A stretch of DNA of 33,404 nucleotides from the NCBI GenBank assembly GCA_017470945.1, contig JAFUXH010000009.1, forward strand, positions 1-33,404, read 5' to 3'. How positions within the stretch are numbered: the first letter of the stretch is position 1; each line of letters opens with the position of its first letter. A program made the position numbers and the translations under genes. This document shows positions 7,918 to 15,193 of this stretch, piece by piece. The notes under the pieces were generated by a model, which was given only the letters and a program-made list of their open reading frames with translations, had not been told where the DNA came from and made no database searches. The stretch is from Clostridia bacterium (GTDB lineage Bacteria; Bacillota; Clostridia; Christensenellales; Aristaeellaceae).

Positions 7918-9243
7918 GTGAGTAATCAAACCTCCCTGTGGGATCAGGCCCTGCCCCAGCCCCTGGCGGCGCGGCTGCGGCCCGAAACCATCGATGAAAT
8001 CGTGGGGCAGCAGCACCTGCTGGAGCCGGGAAAGATCCTGCGCCGTATCATTGAGCAGGACGCCGTATCCAGCATGATTTTCTGGGGCCCGCCGGGCGTG
8101 GGCAAAACCACCCTGGCCACCGTGATCGCCCGCCAAACCAAGGCCAGCTTCATCGACTTTTCCGCCGTCACCAGCGGCATCAAGGAAATCCGCGCGGTGA
8201 TGCAGCAGGCCGATCATAACCGGGCCTTCGGGGAAAAAACCATCGTGTTCGTGGATGAGATCCACCGCTTCAACAAGGCCCAGCAGGACGCCTTTCTGCC
8301 CTTCGTGGAAAAGGGCAGCATCATCCTGATCGGGGCCACCACGGAAAATCCCTCCTTCGAGGTCAACGGGGCCCTGCTGTCCCGGTGCAAGGTATTCGTG
8401 CTCAAGGCGCTGACGGAGGAGGATCTGTGCGTGCTGCTCCGCCGCGCCCTCACCAGCCCCCAGGGCTTCGGGCACCAGACCGTCGATATTGCCGACGACG
8501 TGCTGCGCCTGATCGCCGCCTTTGCCAACGGCGACGCCCGCACCGCCCTGTCGACCCTGGAAATGGCGGTGCTCAACGGCGATCTCAAAGGCGCCACGAT
8601 CCACGTGACCCAGGAGATCGTGGAGCAATGCACCTCCCGCAAATCCCTGCTGTACGACAAAAGCGGCGAGGAACACTACAACCTGATTTCCGCCCTGCAC
8701 AAATCCATGCGCAATTCCGACCCCGACGCGGCGGTGTACTGGCTGGCCCGAATGCTGGAAGCGGGGGAAGACCCCCTGTACGTGGCCCGGCGGGTGACCC
8801 GCTTCGCCAGCGAGGATGTGGGCCTGGCCGATCCCCGGGCCCTCGAAATCGCCGTGGCCGCCTACCAGGCCTGCCACGCCATCGGCATGCCGGAATGCAG
8901 CGTGCATCTGACCCAGGCCGTGGTGTATATGAGCCTGGCCCCCAAATCCAACGCCCTGTACGTGGCCTATGAAACCGCCAAGCAGGACGCCCTGCGCCAG
9001 CTCAGCGAACCGGTGCCCCTGCACATCCGCAACGGCGTGACCAGCCTGATGCGGGATATCGGCTACGGCGCGGGTTATCAATACGCCCACGACACCAAGG
9101 AAAAATTGACCGATATGCGCTGCCTGCCCGATTCCCTGCTGGGCAAGGAATATTACCTGCCCACCGATCAGGGCGTCGAAAGCCGGTATAAAGAACGGCT
9201 GAACCAGATCAAGCAATGGAAAAAGGAGCGGGAAAACAAATGA
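7918..9243 (+). CDS. rarA: Replication-associated recombination protein A (RarA/MgsA)
   Basis: Predicted 441-residue AAA+ ATPase acting at stalled replication forks. Walker A GPPGVGKTT is at 57-65 and Walker B VDEIHR at 112-117, with RFNKAQQDAFLPFVE next to it. GATTENPSFEVN, the RarA sensor-1 region, follows. The C-terminus holds the RarA tetramerisation part (GYGAGYQYAHD). Length matches the family. The start is GTG 7918, preceded by AGAAGGA. The next gene begins with an ATGA overlap, so the two are translationally coupled. Confidence 0.95.
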   Translation: MSNQTSLWDQALPQPLAARLRPETIDEIVGQQHLLEPGKILRRIIEQDAVSSMIFWGPPGVGKTTLATVIARQTKASFIDFSAVTSGIKEIRAVMQQADHNRAFGEKTIVFVDEIHRFNKAQQDAFLPFVEKGSIILIGATTENPSFEVNGALLSRCKVFVLKALTEEDLCVLLRRALTSPQGFGHQTVDIADDVLRLIAAFANGDARTALSTLEMAVLNGDLKGATIHVTQEIVEQCTSRKSLLYDKSGEEHYNLISALHKSMRNSDPDAAVYWLARMLEAGEDPLYVARRVTRFASEDVGLADPRALEIAVAAYQACHAIGMPECSVHLTQAVVYMSLAPKSNALYVAYETAKQDALRQLSEPVPLHIRNGVTSLMRDIGYGAGYQYAHDTKEKLTDMRCLPDSLLGKEYYLPTDQGVESRYKERLNQIKQWKKERENK

Positions 9244-9593
9244 CGATGGATGGGCCCATTCTTCCGGACGGTGAATTTACGGTAAACGAAATGCTGCGCA
9301 TGCAGCAGGCGCTGCAGGATCAATACCGGCAGATCTGGGAAGGCATCTCCCCCGCTATCGGGCAAAATAAGCTGCTGTGGATGGTGGGGGAAATCGGCGA
9401 AGTGATCGACATCGTCAAGAAAAACGGCGGTGAAAACGCCAGCCGGGATCCCGCGCTGCGCAGCCGGCTGACGGAAGAAATGTGCGACGTGCTGATGTAT
9501 TTTTGCGACACGCTGCTGTGCTACGGCATCTCATCCCAGGAGCTGAAACGCGCTTACGTTGAAAAATTTCAACGTAATATGAAGCGATGGTAA
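9240..9593 (+). CDS. MazG-like nucleotide pyrophosphohydrolase family protein
   Basis: Predicted 117-residue all-alpha protein with the metal-binding pattern of the MazG/all-alpha NTP-PPase family: E51xxE54 (VGEIGEVIDIVKK) and E80xxD83 (EEMCDVLMYF). Such proteins split (d)NTPs to monophosphates and can clean damaged nucleotide pools. The start is ATG 9240, sharing ATGA with the rarA stop, because AAAGGAG sits at good spacing; ATG 9216 inside rarA lacks this. Being coupled to rarA, a fork-repair ATPase, makes a genome-upkeep role reasonable, but that is inference. Its last codons contain a perfect palindrome. Confidence 0.8.
   Translation: MTMDGPILPDGEFTVNEMLRMQQALQDQYRQIWEGISPAIGQNKLLWMVGEIGEVIDIVKKNGGENASRDPALRSRLTEEMCDVLMYFCDTLLCYGISSQELKRAYVEKFQRNMKRW
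9554..9577. repeat. 24-nt perfect palindrome inside the end of the MazG-like gene
   Basis: Two 11-nt arms (TTACGTTGAAA and its complement) flank a 2-nt centre. It lies in codons encoding roughly AYVEKFQRN, 16 nt before the stop. Perfect symmetry of this length is unusual in coding DNA. It could be a protein-binding site or a transcript hairpin for the downstream lipoprotein gene. Confidence 0.6.
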
Positions 9594-9647
9594 ATACGCG
9601 GCGGCGCGCGCCCTTCCTGCACAACAAATATTTTCCGAAAATAATTG

Positions 9648-9684
9648 ATCGCCTCCTTGCGCACAATAGCCGCGAGGAGGCGAT
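9648..9684 (+). promoter_or_regulatory. 14-bp hairpin sequestering the Shine-Dalgarno of the YhcN-like lipoprotein gene
   Basis: The left arm 9648-9661 pairs with 9671-9684 over 14 bp (13 Watson-Crick pairs and one G-T) around a 9-nt loop. The GGAGG (9676-9680) used by the TTG start at 9689 lies wholly inside the right arm. No T tract follows, so this is not a normal terminator. It would be expected to limit translation unless opened. Confidence 0.6.
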
Positions 9685-9688
9685 TCCA

Positions 9689-10246
9689 TTGAAAAAGATT
9701 TGGTTGCTCTTGCTGCTGCTCGTGGCGGCGGCCATGCTGGCCGGGTGCGCCAGCAACGCGGATACCCTGACTTCCCCCCAGCCCAACGTCACAGGCCTGA
9801 TCGATTCCATCCTGCCTGACATGACCGACAACGTGGGCGTGAGCCCCACCCCCGGCGCGGCGCCTACCGACGATCCCACCATGCCGGCGGCCGGCATTGA
9901 AACCGTCGAGGACGCCAAGGCCCGTTCCCAGGCCATGGAAGAGGCCATCGAAAAGCTGAGCGAGGTAGAGGACGCCTGGGTGGTCGCCACCGGCCACACC
10001 GCCCTGGTGGGGCTGAAATTTACCAGCCAGTATCAGGGCGAAGTCGATGAGCGGATGCAGAAAATGGTGCTCACCCGGGTGCAAACCGTGGAAAAGGGTG
10101 TCACCGGCGTGGCCGTCACCGACCAGGATGAGCTGGTGACCCGCATCCAGGGCCTGGCCAACACCCTGAAGGACGCCGCCAATCTGTCCGCCGTCACCGC
10201 GCAGGTGGAGGAGCTGGCCCAGGAAATCAAGGTTTATACCGAATGA
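9689..10246 (+). CDS. YhcN/YlaJ-type sporulation lipoprotein
   Basis: Predicted 185-residue exported lipoprotein. A Lys-Lys N-terminus and a Leu/Ala-rich core end in the lipobox LAGC, with lipidated Cys at residue 20. A Ser/Thr/Pro-rich spacer follows. The C-terminal ~110 residues match the YhcN/YlaJ pattern (DAWVVATGHTALVGLKF, then VTGVAVTDQDELVTRI). In Bacillus this family associates with spores, so the host may sporulate. The start is a rare TTG at 9689, which places the signal peptide at the N-terminus and has GAGGAGG 8 nt upstream. An ATG at 9587 would add 34 non-signal residues. The ribosome site is buried in a strong hairpin. The next gene overlaps by 4 nt. Confidence 0.8.
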   Translation: MKKIWLLLLLLVAAAMLAGCASNADTLTSPQPNVTGLIDSILPDMTDNVGVSPTPGAAPTDDPTMPAAGIETVEDAKARSQAMEEAIEKLSEVEDAWVVATGHTALVGLKFTSQYQGEVDERMQKMVLTRVQTVEKGVTGVAVTDQDELVTRIQGLANTLKDAANLSAVTAQVEELAQEIKVYTE

Positions 10247-10656
10247 TTTCCCTGCCCCGGCTCAGGCGATGGATGATGCTGGGCGTGCCCGCCTGGCTGG
10301 CCGCCGCCCTGACCGGAATCCCCTGGCTTCCGCCCGTCGCCCTGCTGCTGTGGATGGCCCTTGGCGTGTGGATCGGCAGATCAGGCGCCGCGCTGCATCC
10401 CCGGAAAAAACGGCCGATCCTGCATCGGCTGTTTTTTTCCTGGGCGGCGGCCGGCCTGACCCTGACGCTGCCCTCCGCCCTGCTGCAAAGGTGGGCGGGC
10501 GATCTATCCCCTGTGACCGCCCATTTGATCTCCGCGGGCAGCAGCTGCCTGGCCGCTGTCGCAAGCGAACGGGCGCTGACAATCCGTTTCCCGCCCCGGA
10601 TCGGCTGGACCGCCGGGATACTTCTGACGATTGGAATCTATTGGCTATTCAGGTAA
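10243..10656 (+). CDS. Small hypothetical membrane protein
   Basis: Predicted 137-residue protein with about four hydrophobic segments (roughly residues 10-30, 30-50, 65-85 and 115-136) and a basic loop (HPRKKRP). It starts in an ATGA overlap with the YhcN-like lipoprotein gene, so the two are probably translated together. This makes a role in the same envelope or spore process likely. I recognise no family. High GC3 and the overlap support that it is real. Confidence 0.65.
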   Translation: MISLPRLRRWMMLGVPAWLAAALTGIPWLPPVALLLWMALGVWIGRSGAALHPRKKRPILHRLFFSWAAAGLTLTLPSALLQRWAGDLSPVTAHLISAGSSCLAAVASERALTIRFPPRIGWTAGILLTIGIYWLFR

Positions 10657-10700
10657 AAACCAGCGGGGCCTTTGCGGCCCTGGCTGCAATCAAACCATTC

Positions 10701-10753
10701 GCAAGAACGCAAGATCACCACGGCGGTGCATCCTTGCGTCCTTGCTTTCTTTT
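10701..10753 (+). terminator. Intrinsic terminator ending the rpiR-to-membrane-protein run
   Basis: A long stem has GCAAG/CTTGC and ACGCAAG/CTTGCGT outer pairs and CACC/GGTG inner pairs. It is followed by TTTCTTTT (10746-10753). The right foot overlaps the -35 box of the following promoter. Confidence 0.7.
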
Positions 10754-10770
10754 ATCCCTTATGATATGAT
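10742..10770 (+). promoter_or_regulatory. Promoter for the GNAT acetyltransferase gene
   Basis: TTGCTT (10742-10747), a 17-bp spacer and TATGAT (10765-10770). The -35 box lies in the right foot and T tract of the preceding terminator, so termination and initiation are packed together. Confidence 0.65.
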
Positions 10771-10812
10771 GAAAGCGTGAAATCGGGATTTTGTGGAGGA
10801 GAACAAGACGCA

Positions 10813-11328
10813 ATGCTTCTTGTCAAAAACTTGGAAACGCCAAGATTGATAATTCGTTCTTGGCAGAAATCCGATAAGGACTTTACGCTGTCTCTATGGG
10901 GAGACAAAGAAAACGGGAAATATATGAGCGATCCGATCCGTGAGAATATGGATGAAGCGTATCTCAAATGTGTCGATGAGATGGAAGATAACTCCGAGGG
11001 GTATTATCTGCTTGCCGAATGGAAAAAAGATGGTTCACCTGTCGGTACCTGTTGCATATTCCCCGAAAACGGGAATTACGATATTGGGTATTGCATCTCA
11101 AAAGACCATTGGAAGGAAGGTCTTGGAACCGAAGTGATCGATGCCATCATCCGCTGGGTTAAGGCGGAAGGCGGCAAGTCCATCACGGGCGAAGTGGCAG
11201 ATATCAATCTTGCATCGGTTGCGCTTCTTCACAAATTTGGGTTTTGCGAAGACAGAAAAACGCGCTATAAAAAATGGGGAGAAGAAACCTATTTTGATGC
11301 TCATTACTATAAGCTGAACTTAGAGTAA
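10813..11328 (+). CDS. GNAT family N-acetyltransferase (RimJ/RimL-like)
   Basis: Predicted 171-residue acetyl-CoA-dependent acetyltransferase. The start region LETPRLIIRSW is typical of RimJ/RimL-type GNATs. Further motifs are VGTCCIFPENGNYDIGYCI, then the acetyl-CoA loop region KEGLGTEVIDAIIRWV, and the ending NLASVALLHKFGF. The substrate could be a protein N-terminus or a small molecule. ATG 10813 has GGAGGAG upstream. Base and codon use stand out: codons ending in A or T (AAA, GAA, GAT, ATT) are common, whereas neighbours are strongly GC3-rich. That fits recent acquisition. It has its own promoter and shares a hairpin terminator with the convergent operon. Confidence 0.9.
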   Translation: MLLVKNLETPRLIIRSWQKSDKDFTLSLWGDKENGKYMSDPIRENMDEAYLKCVDEMEDNSEGYYLLAEWKKDGSPVGTCCIFPENGNYDIGYCISKDHWKEGLGTEVIDAIIRWVKAEGGKSITGEVADINLASVALLHKFGFCEDRKTRYKKWGEETYFDAHYYKLNLE

Positions 11329-11415
11329 GTATTTAATCCGCACAGTCAACTTCCAGTTTATCGCTTTTTGAACGCAGCCCCTTCGACGCATCCCCGGGAT
11401 TCTGATGGGAAACAA

Positions 11416-11567
11416 TCGCTGTCCGCGAGAAGCGCAGGATACGCCCAGCAAGCTGCCGGAGAAAAGAAAATGAAAGAAACGGTTCAGGGGAAAGATTGTT
11501 TTCCACTGAACCGTTTTTTCGTATTCCCGGCGGCGCTGGATGCTTCGTATCCTGCCCGTAACAGCGA
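11416..11567. repeat. Nested imperfect palindrome (~150 bp) in the 339-bp intergenic space
   Basis: Matching arms lie symmetrically about a centre near 11496: 11416-11422 with 11561-11567, 11434-11443 with 11546-11555 (perfect 10 bp), ~11445-11459 with ~11527-11540 (imperfect), and 11478-11487 with 11506-11515 (perfect). The layout is like a small palindromic mobile element (MITE-like) or a decayed inverted-repeat unit. I saw no transposase or target duplication. The rest of 11329-11667 holds only a further 8-bp hairpin at 11616-11635 and no gene. Confidence 0.55.
11478..11519. terminator. Bidirectional intrinsic terminator between GNAT gene and the araM-type gene
   Basis: AACGGTTCAG (11478-11487) and CTGAACCGTT (11506-11515) form a 10-bp perfect stem, with further GGAAA/TTTCC pairing in the loop. 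A run of T follows on + (11514-11519), and T-rich sequence follows on -. It serves both converging transcripts. Confidence 0.8.
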
Positions 11568-11667
11568 CACACAAGCTTGTTTAGCAAGGCCCGCCCCATT
11601 CGCAAGCGCCGGGTGCAGGGAGGGCTACCTCCCTGGCGGGAGCCTGATGGCAGCGCCCTCAGCGTGC

Positions 11668-13038
11668 TCACTCCGCCGGCAGCTTCTCCGCCGTTTCGCC
11701 CAGCAGCCCCAGATCCCACAGCAAACTGCTGGTGAGGTACTTATCCCGGATCTCCCGGCTGCCCTTCAGGGCGTCGATGGTATCCTTGCGCGTCAGGTGC
11801 AGATCCTTGGGCGTCAGGGGCATCCCGCAGGCGGCCATCAGGCCGTACACCTGATCCCGGGTGGGCAATTCCTCCCGAATGATGCGGCGGATCTCATCCC
11901 AATGCGCCACGATGCGCTGCAAATGCCGCTGCTGGGTTTCGGGGCGGTTCTTGCCCACCTTCTTTTCGATCTCCAGAATGGAGGGCGCGATGGGCCCGAA
12001 GATCTCCCGCATGGTATGTTCCCAGGCTTCGGGCGAAAACTGCTCCATGGCCCGGCGGGCCCGTTCCACGTCGACGGTATCGATATTCAGCATATGCTCG
12101 TAAATCCACAGCACCAGCAGGGTACCCACGCCCACCTGGATGCCGTGCAGATCGCTGGGCACGCCCCGCTGCAGGGCCTGCATTTCCCAGATGTGGCTGA
12201 AATAATGCTCCAGCCCGCTGGCGGGACGGCTGATTTCTGCAAAGGCCATTGAAATGCCGCTGATCACCAGGCCCTCCAGCACGGCCTTCAGGGCCTCGGG
12301 CTCCCGCCGCATCAGGCCGTCGGCGTGATCCACGATATTTTTCAGGCACGCGCGCACCATGCCGGCGATTTCTTCACAGTAAGGATCATCATACACGATA
12401 TGGCTGATGCGCCATTCGCAGATGGACACATACTTGGCCAGCATATCCCCCAGCCCGGCCTGCAGCATGATATCCGGCGCGGTGGCCAGGATATCGGTAT
12501 CGGCGATGATGGCCTCCGGGCAAGCGTTGTACAGGCTGACCTTGATATGGTTCTGGATCATGGAGGCGGAATTGGAGCAGTAGCCATCCATCGACGGGGC
12601 GGTGCATACCACCATGCTGGTCAGGCCGCAGGCGTGGGCCATTACCTTGCAGCAGTCGTTGATGACGCCGCTGCCCACGGCCACGATCACGTCGCACCGC
12701 GGGTCAAAGGCCATCGTCAGGGCCCCCATGGCGTACTCATCGGGCTCCATTTTCCCTTCCCGGAAGGGAAACACGAAATCGCTGTGGGGAATGCCGGCAT
12801 CATCCAGCACCTGCTTGACTTTCCGCCCCGCGGCCGCTTCGGTGTTCTGATCGCTGACCACGAAGGGCCGCGCCCGGCCCCGGGCCTTCAGCGCCTCCGG
12901 CAGGCAGGCAACCACCCCCGGCCCCGCCTGAAAATACCTGAGCTGGCACGTGTGCACCTTGCCGCAGCTGCACGGGATGCCCCCCTCCCGGGTCAATTCC
13001 GCCAGCGTCATATCCGCCAAATGCTTTTCCATGGTCAT
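11668..13038 (-). CDS. egsA: sn-glycerol-1-phosphate dehydrogenase family protein (AraM/EgsA-like)
   Basis: Predicted 456-residue NAD(P)- and metal-dependent dehydrogenase of the glycerol-1-phosphate/AraM branch. These enzymes reduce dihydroxyacetone phosphate to glycerol-1-phosphate. Seen are the nucleotide-binding VGSGVINDCCK (121-131), the TAPSMDGYCSNSASM segment (147-160), and likely metal ligands D198 (GLGDMLAK), H278 (LEHYFSHIWE) and H298 (LHGIQVGVGT). Near the N-terminus is CSCGKVHTC. It is longer than the ~395 residues of Bacillus AraM because of a C-terminal extension. The start at 13038 forms an ATGA overlap with the upstream kinase gene and has GGAGAGGAG before it; ATG 13032 is an alternative. 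The last gene of the operon, it ends before the shared terminator. A different polyol phosphate as substrate is possible. Confidence 0.88.
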   Translation of the reverse strand: MTMEKHLADMTLAELTREGGIPCSCGKVHTCQLRYFQAGPGVVACLPEALKARGRARPFVVSDQNTEAAAGRKVKQVLDDAGIPHSDFVFPFREGKMEPDEYAMGALTMAFDPRCDVIVAVGSGVINDCCKVMAHACGLTSMVVCTAPSMDGYCSNSASMIQNHIKVSLYNACPEAIIADTDILATAPDIMLQAGLGDMLAKYVSICEWRISHIVYDDPYCEEIAGMVRACLKNIVDHADGLMRREPEALKAVLEGLVISGISMAFAEISRPASGLEHYFSHIWEMQALQRGVPSDLHGIQVGVGTLLVLWIYEHMLNIDTVDVERARRAMEQFSPEAWEHTMREIFGPIAPSILEIEKKVGKNRPETQQRHLQRIVAHWDEIRRIIREELPTRDQVYGLMAACGMPLTPKDLHLTRKDTIDALKGSREIRDKYLTSSLLWDLGLLGETAEKLPAE

Positions 13039-14573
13039 TTCTCCTCTCCATCGTCTTCCCGGCCGCCCAGGGCGTATACGTCCTTCAGGGCGGGATACAG
13101 GCGCTTGTACAATGCATAGGTCTTTTCGCACGCCGCCGTGTGGGCGGGCACCGGGGCGAATTCCCGCTCCGTTCTCAGCACGGCCACCGCTTCCTCCGCC
13201 GACTGAAACCACCCCAGGCCCAGCCCGGCGATCAGCGCCGCGCCATACGCGCCGCCCTCCGCCGCGGCGGACACCGTGCGCACCGGCAGCCCGAAGATAT
13301 CAGCCTGCATCTGCAAAAACAAATCGCTGGCCGCCCCGCCGCCGGAGGCCACGGCCCCCCGCACCGGTGCGAAGGCGCGATAAATATCCACGATCTGCCG
13401 CAGGGAAAACACAATGCCCTCCATGACCGCCCGCACCAGATCGGCCTGGGTGGTATTCAGGCTCATGCCGTACAGCACGCCCCGGGCGTTGGGATCAGGA
13501 TAGGGGCACCTTTCGCCGGACAGATAGGGGGCAAACACGATGCCCCGGGCCCCGGGCGGCGATTGCCGGGCCAGATCGGTCATCAGGTCGAAGGCGTTTT
13601 TCCCCGTCCGCTCCGCCTCCAGCAGCGCGTCCCGGCACAATTGATCCCGGAACCAACGCAGCGCGCCGCCGGCGGTCTGGGTCGCGCCGAAGCTCATGTA
13701 GGATCCCGGGGTGACGCCGCAGAACATCTGCAGCTTTCCCTCGGGGTTCAGGGTGTACTTTTCAAAGCCCATGGACACGTTGCCCGCCGTGCCGATCACC
13801 GCGCCCACCGTGCCCTCCCGGATCAGGCCGGAGCCGAAGGACTGCACCACCGCGTCGCCCCCGCCCAGGAAGCAGGGCGTGCCCGGCAAAAGCCCGGTGG
13901 CCCGGGCGGCCTCCCCCGTCACGGTGCCGGCGGGATCAACGGATTCCCCGGTAGGCGGGAAAATGCCCCGGGGCAGGGCCAGGGCGTCGATCAGGTCCCA
14001 GCGCCACACCCGGCCGCGGGTGTCGAACAAGCCGGTGCCGGAGGCCTCCGACACATCCATGGCGATGCGCCCGGTCAGGCAGAAGCGCAGATAATCCTTG
14101 GGGCACAGAAACGCCGTCATGGCCCCGAAATGATCGGGCTCCTCTTCCCGCAGCCACAATAGTTTCCCGCCGGTATAGCCGGTCAGCATCACGTTGTTGG
14201 TCCGGGCGATCAGGGCATCCCGCCCTCCGGCCGCCGCTTCGATTTCATCACATTGGGCCTGGGTGCGCTGATCGCACCACAAAATGGCTTTGCGGATCAC
14301 CCGGCCCTGGCCATCCAGCGGCACCAGGCCGTGCATCTGGCCGGAAAAGGCAATGCCGGCGATCTGTTCCGGCCCGACGCCCGGCGTATCCATCACCTGG
14401 CGGATGCTGGCAAAGGCGGCGTCGACCCACCAGGCGGGGTCCTGCTCCGCCCAGCCGGGCCGGGGCGTTTCCAGGGGGTACCCCCGAGTGGCCCGGGCCA
14501 GCACGCGGCCCGCCCGATCCACCAACACGCATTTGGCCCCCGACGTGCCGATATCGATGCCCATCAAATACAT
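13035..14573 (-). CDS. xylB: FGGY-family sugar kinase, xylulokinase-like
   Basis: Predicted 512-residue ATP-dependent carbohydrate kinase. The N-terminal phosphate-binding loop is GIDIGTSGAK (5-14). SGQMHGLV (77-84) is the pattern typical of xylulokinases, followed by ILWCDQRT. The likely catalytic base is D240 (LGGGD). FGATQTAGGALRW and a C-terminal ATP-binding ASGGGAASD are present. Xylulokinases turn D-xylulose into xylulose-5-phosphate; related FGGY members act on other polyols. The start has GGAGGAG at good spacing. It shares ATGA with the dehydrogenase gene and follows the CHR pair by 56 nt. No xylose isomerase is near, so the true sugar is uncertain. Confidence 0.9.
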   Translation of the reverse strand: MYLMGIDIGTSGAKCVLVDRAGRVLARATRGYPLETPRPGWAEQDPAWWVDAAFASIRQVMDTPGVGPEQIAGIAFSGQMHGLVPLDGQGRVIRKAILWCDQRTQAQCDEIEAAAGGRDALIARTNNVMLTGYTGGKLLWLREEEPDHFGAMTAFLCPKDYLRFCLTGRIAMDVSEASGTGLFDTRGRVWRWDLIDALALPRGIFPPTGESVDPAGTVTGEAARATGLLPGTPCFLGGGDAVVQSFGSGLIREGTVGAVIGTAGNVSMGFEKYTLNPEGKLQMFCGVTPGSYMSFGATQTAGGALRWFRDQLCRDALLEAERTGKNAFDLMTDLARQSPPGARGIVFAPYLSGERCPYPDPNARGVLYGMSLNTTQADLVRAVMEGIVFSLRQIVDIYRAFAPVRGAVASGGGAASDLFLQMQADIFGLPVRTVSAAAEGGAYGAALIAGLGLGWFQSAEEAVAVLRTEREFAPVPAHTAACEKTYALYKRLYPALKDVYALGGREDDGEEK

Positions 14574-14629
14574 ACGCCGCTCCTCCGTTCCCCGGGATCC
14601 TGCCGATGCCGGATGTTTCTATTCGCGCG

Positions 14630-15193
14630 TCAGAACCGGAACACGATCCCCACCACCGCCGACAGGGCGATGAAGATCACCGGGCTCCATTTCAATTTCC
14701 GCTGGCCGATAAAGATCAAAACGGCCAGGATCAACGCCTTCCAGATGAACAGGTCGCCGATATTGCCGGTGGCGGCGAAGGCGTCCAGATTGACCAGGGC
14801 CACCTTGGCCACGTTCAGCCCCGCCGCGGTGATCATGGCGATGGAGGCGGGCCGCAAACCGTAGAACGCCCCATCCACCAGCCGGTTGCCGCGGAATTTA
14901 TTCAGGAACTGGGCGATGATGAGGATCACGATCACCGAAGGCGCGGCCAGGGCCAGCGTGGCCAGGATGCCCCCCGGCACCCCCGCCGTTTTGAACCCGG
15001 CATAGGTGGACATGTTGATGCCGATGGCGCCGGGGGTGGATTCCGAAACGGCGATCATATCGGCGATATCGGCGTGAGTGAACCAGCCGGTGGCGTTGCT
15101 CATTTCATACAGGAAGGGCAGCGTGGCCAGGCCGCCGCCCACGGAAAACAGGCCGGTCTTGGCAAATTCCAGCATCAATCTCAACAGCGTCAT
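14630..15193 (-). CDS. Short-chain CHR (chromate-type) transporter subunit, second of pair 2
   Basis: Predicted 187-residue single-domain CHR membrane protein. Motifs: FSVGGGLATLPFL, TGWFTHADI, then STPGAIGIN with a conserved Thr-Pro-Gly, and four or more hydrophobic segments. It starts in an ATGA overlap with its partner (15190-15193), as is usual for split ChrA proteins. It differs clearly from the pair at 270-1350. Its lack of chromate-linked neighbours and link to a sugar kinase make the substrate doubtful. Confidence 0.87.
   Translation of the reverse strand: MTLLRLMLEFAKTGLFSVGGGLATLPFLYEMSNATGWFTHADIADMIAVSESTPGAIGINMSTYAGFKTAGVPGGILATLALAAPSVIVILIIAQFLNKFRGNRLVDGAFYGLRPASIAMITAAGLNVAKVALVNLDAFAATGNIGDLFIWKALILAVLIFIGQRKLKWSPVIFIALSAVVGIVFRF

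Noticed and set aside
7387-9216. Very long open frame (609 codons) on the minus strand opposite the nucleoside kinase and rarA genes
   Set aside because: It lies wholly antisense to two well-recognised genes. In GC-rich coding DNA the complementary frame rarely meets stops. Its His/Gly/Gln-rich product has no domain pattern.
11333-11719. Minus-strand open frame in the 339-bp gap, possible small gene
   Set aside because: It overlaps the end of the dehydrogenase gene, runs through both arms of the terminator, and has no ribosome site. Its apparent coding is better explained by the palindromic repeat.
11368-12252. Plus-strand open frame of 294 codons across the intergenic palindrome into the dehydrogenase gene
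   Set aside because: Most of it is antisense to the AraM/EgsA-type gene, and it crosses a strong terminator hairpin near its start.
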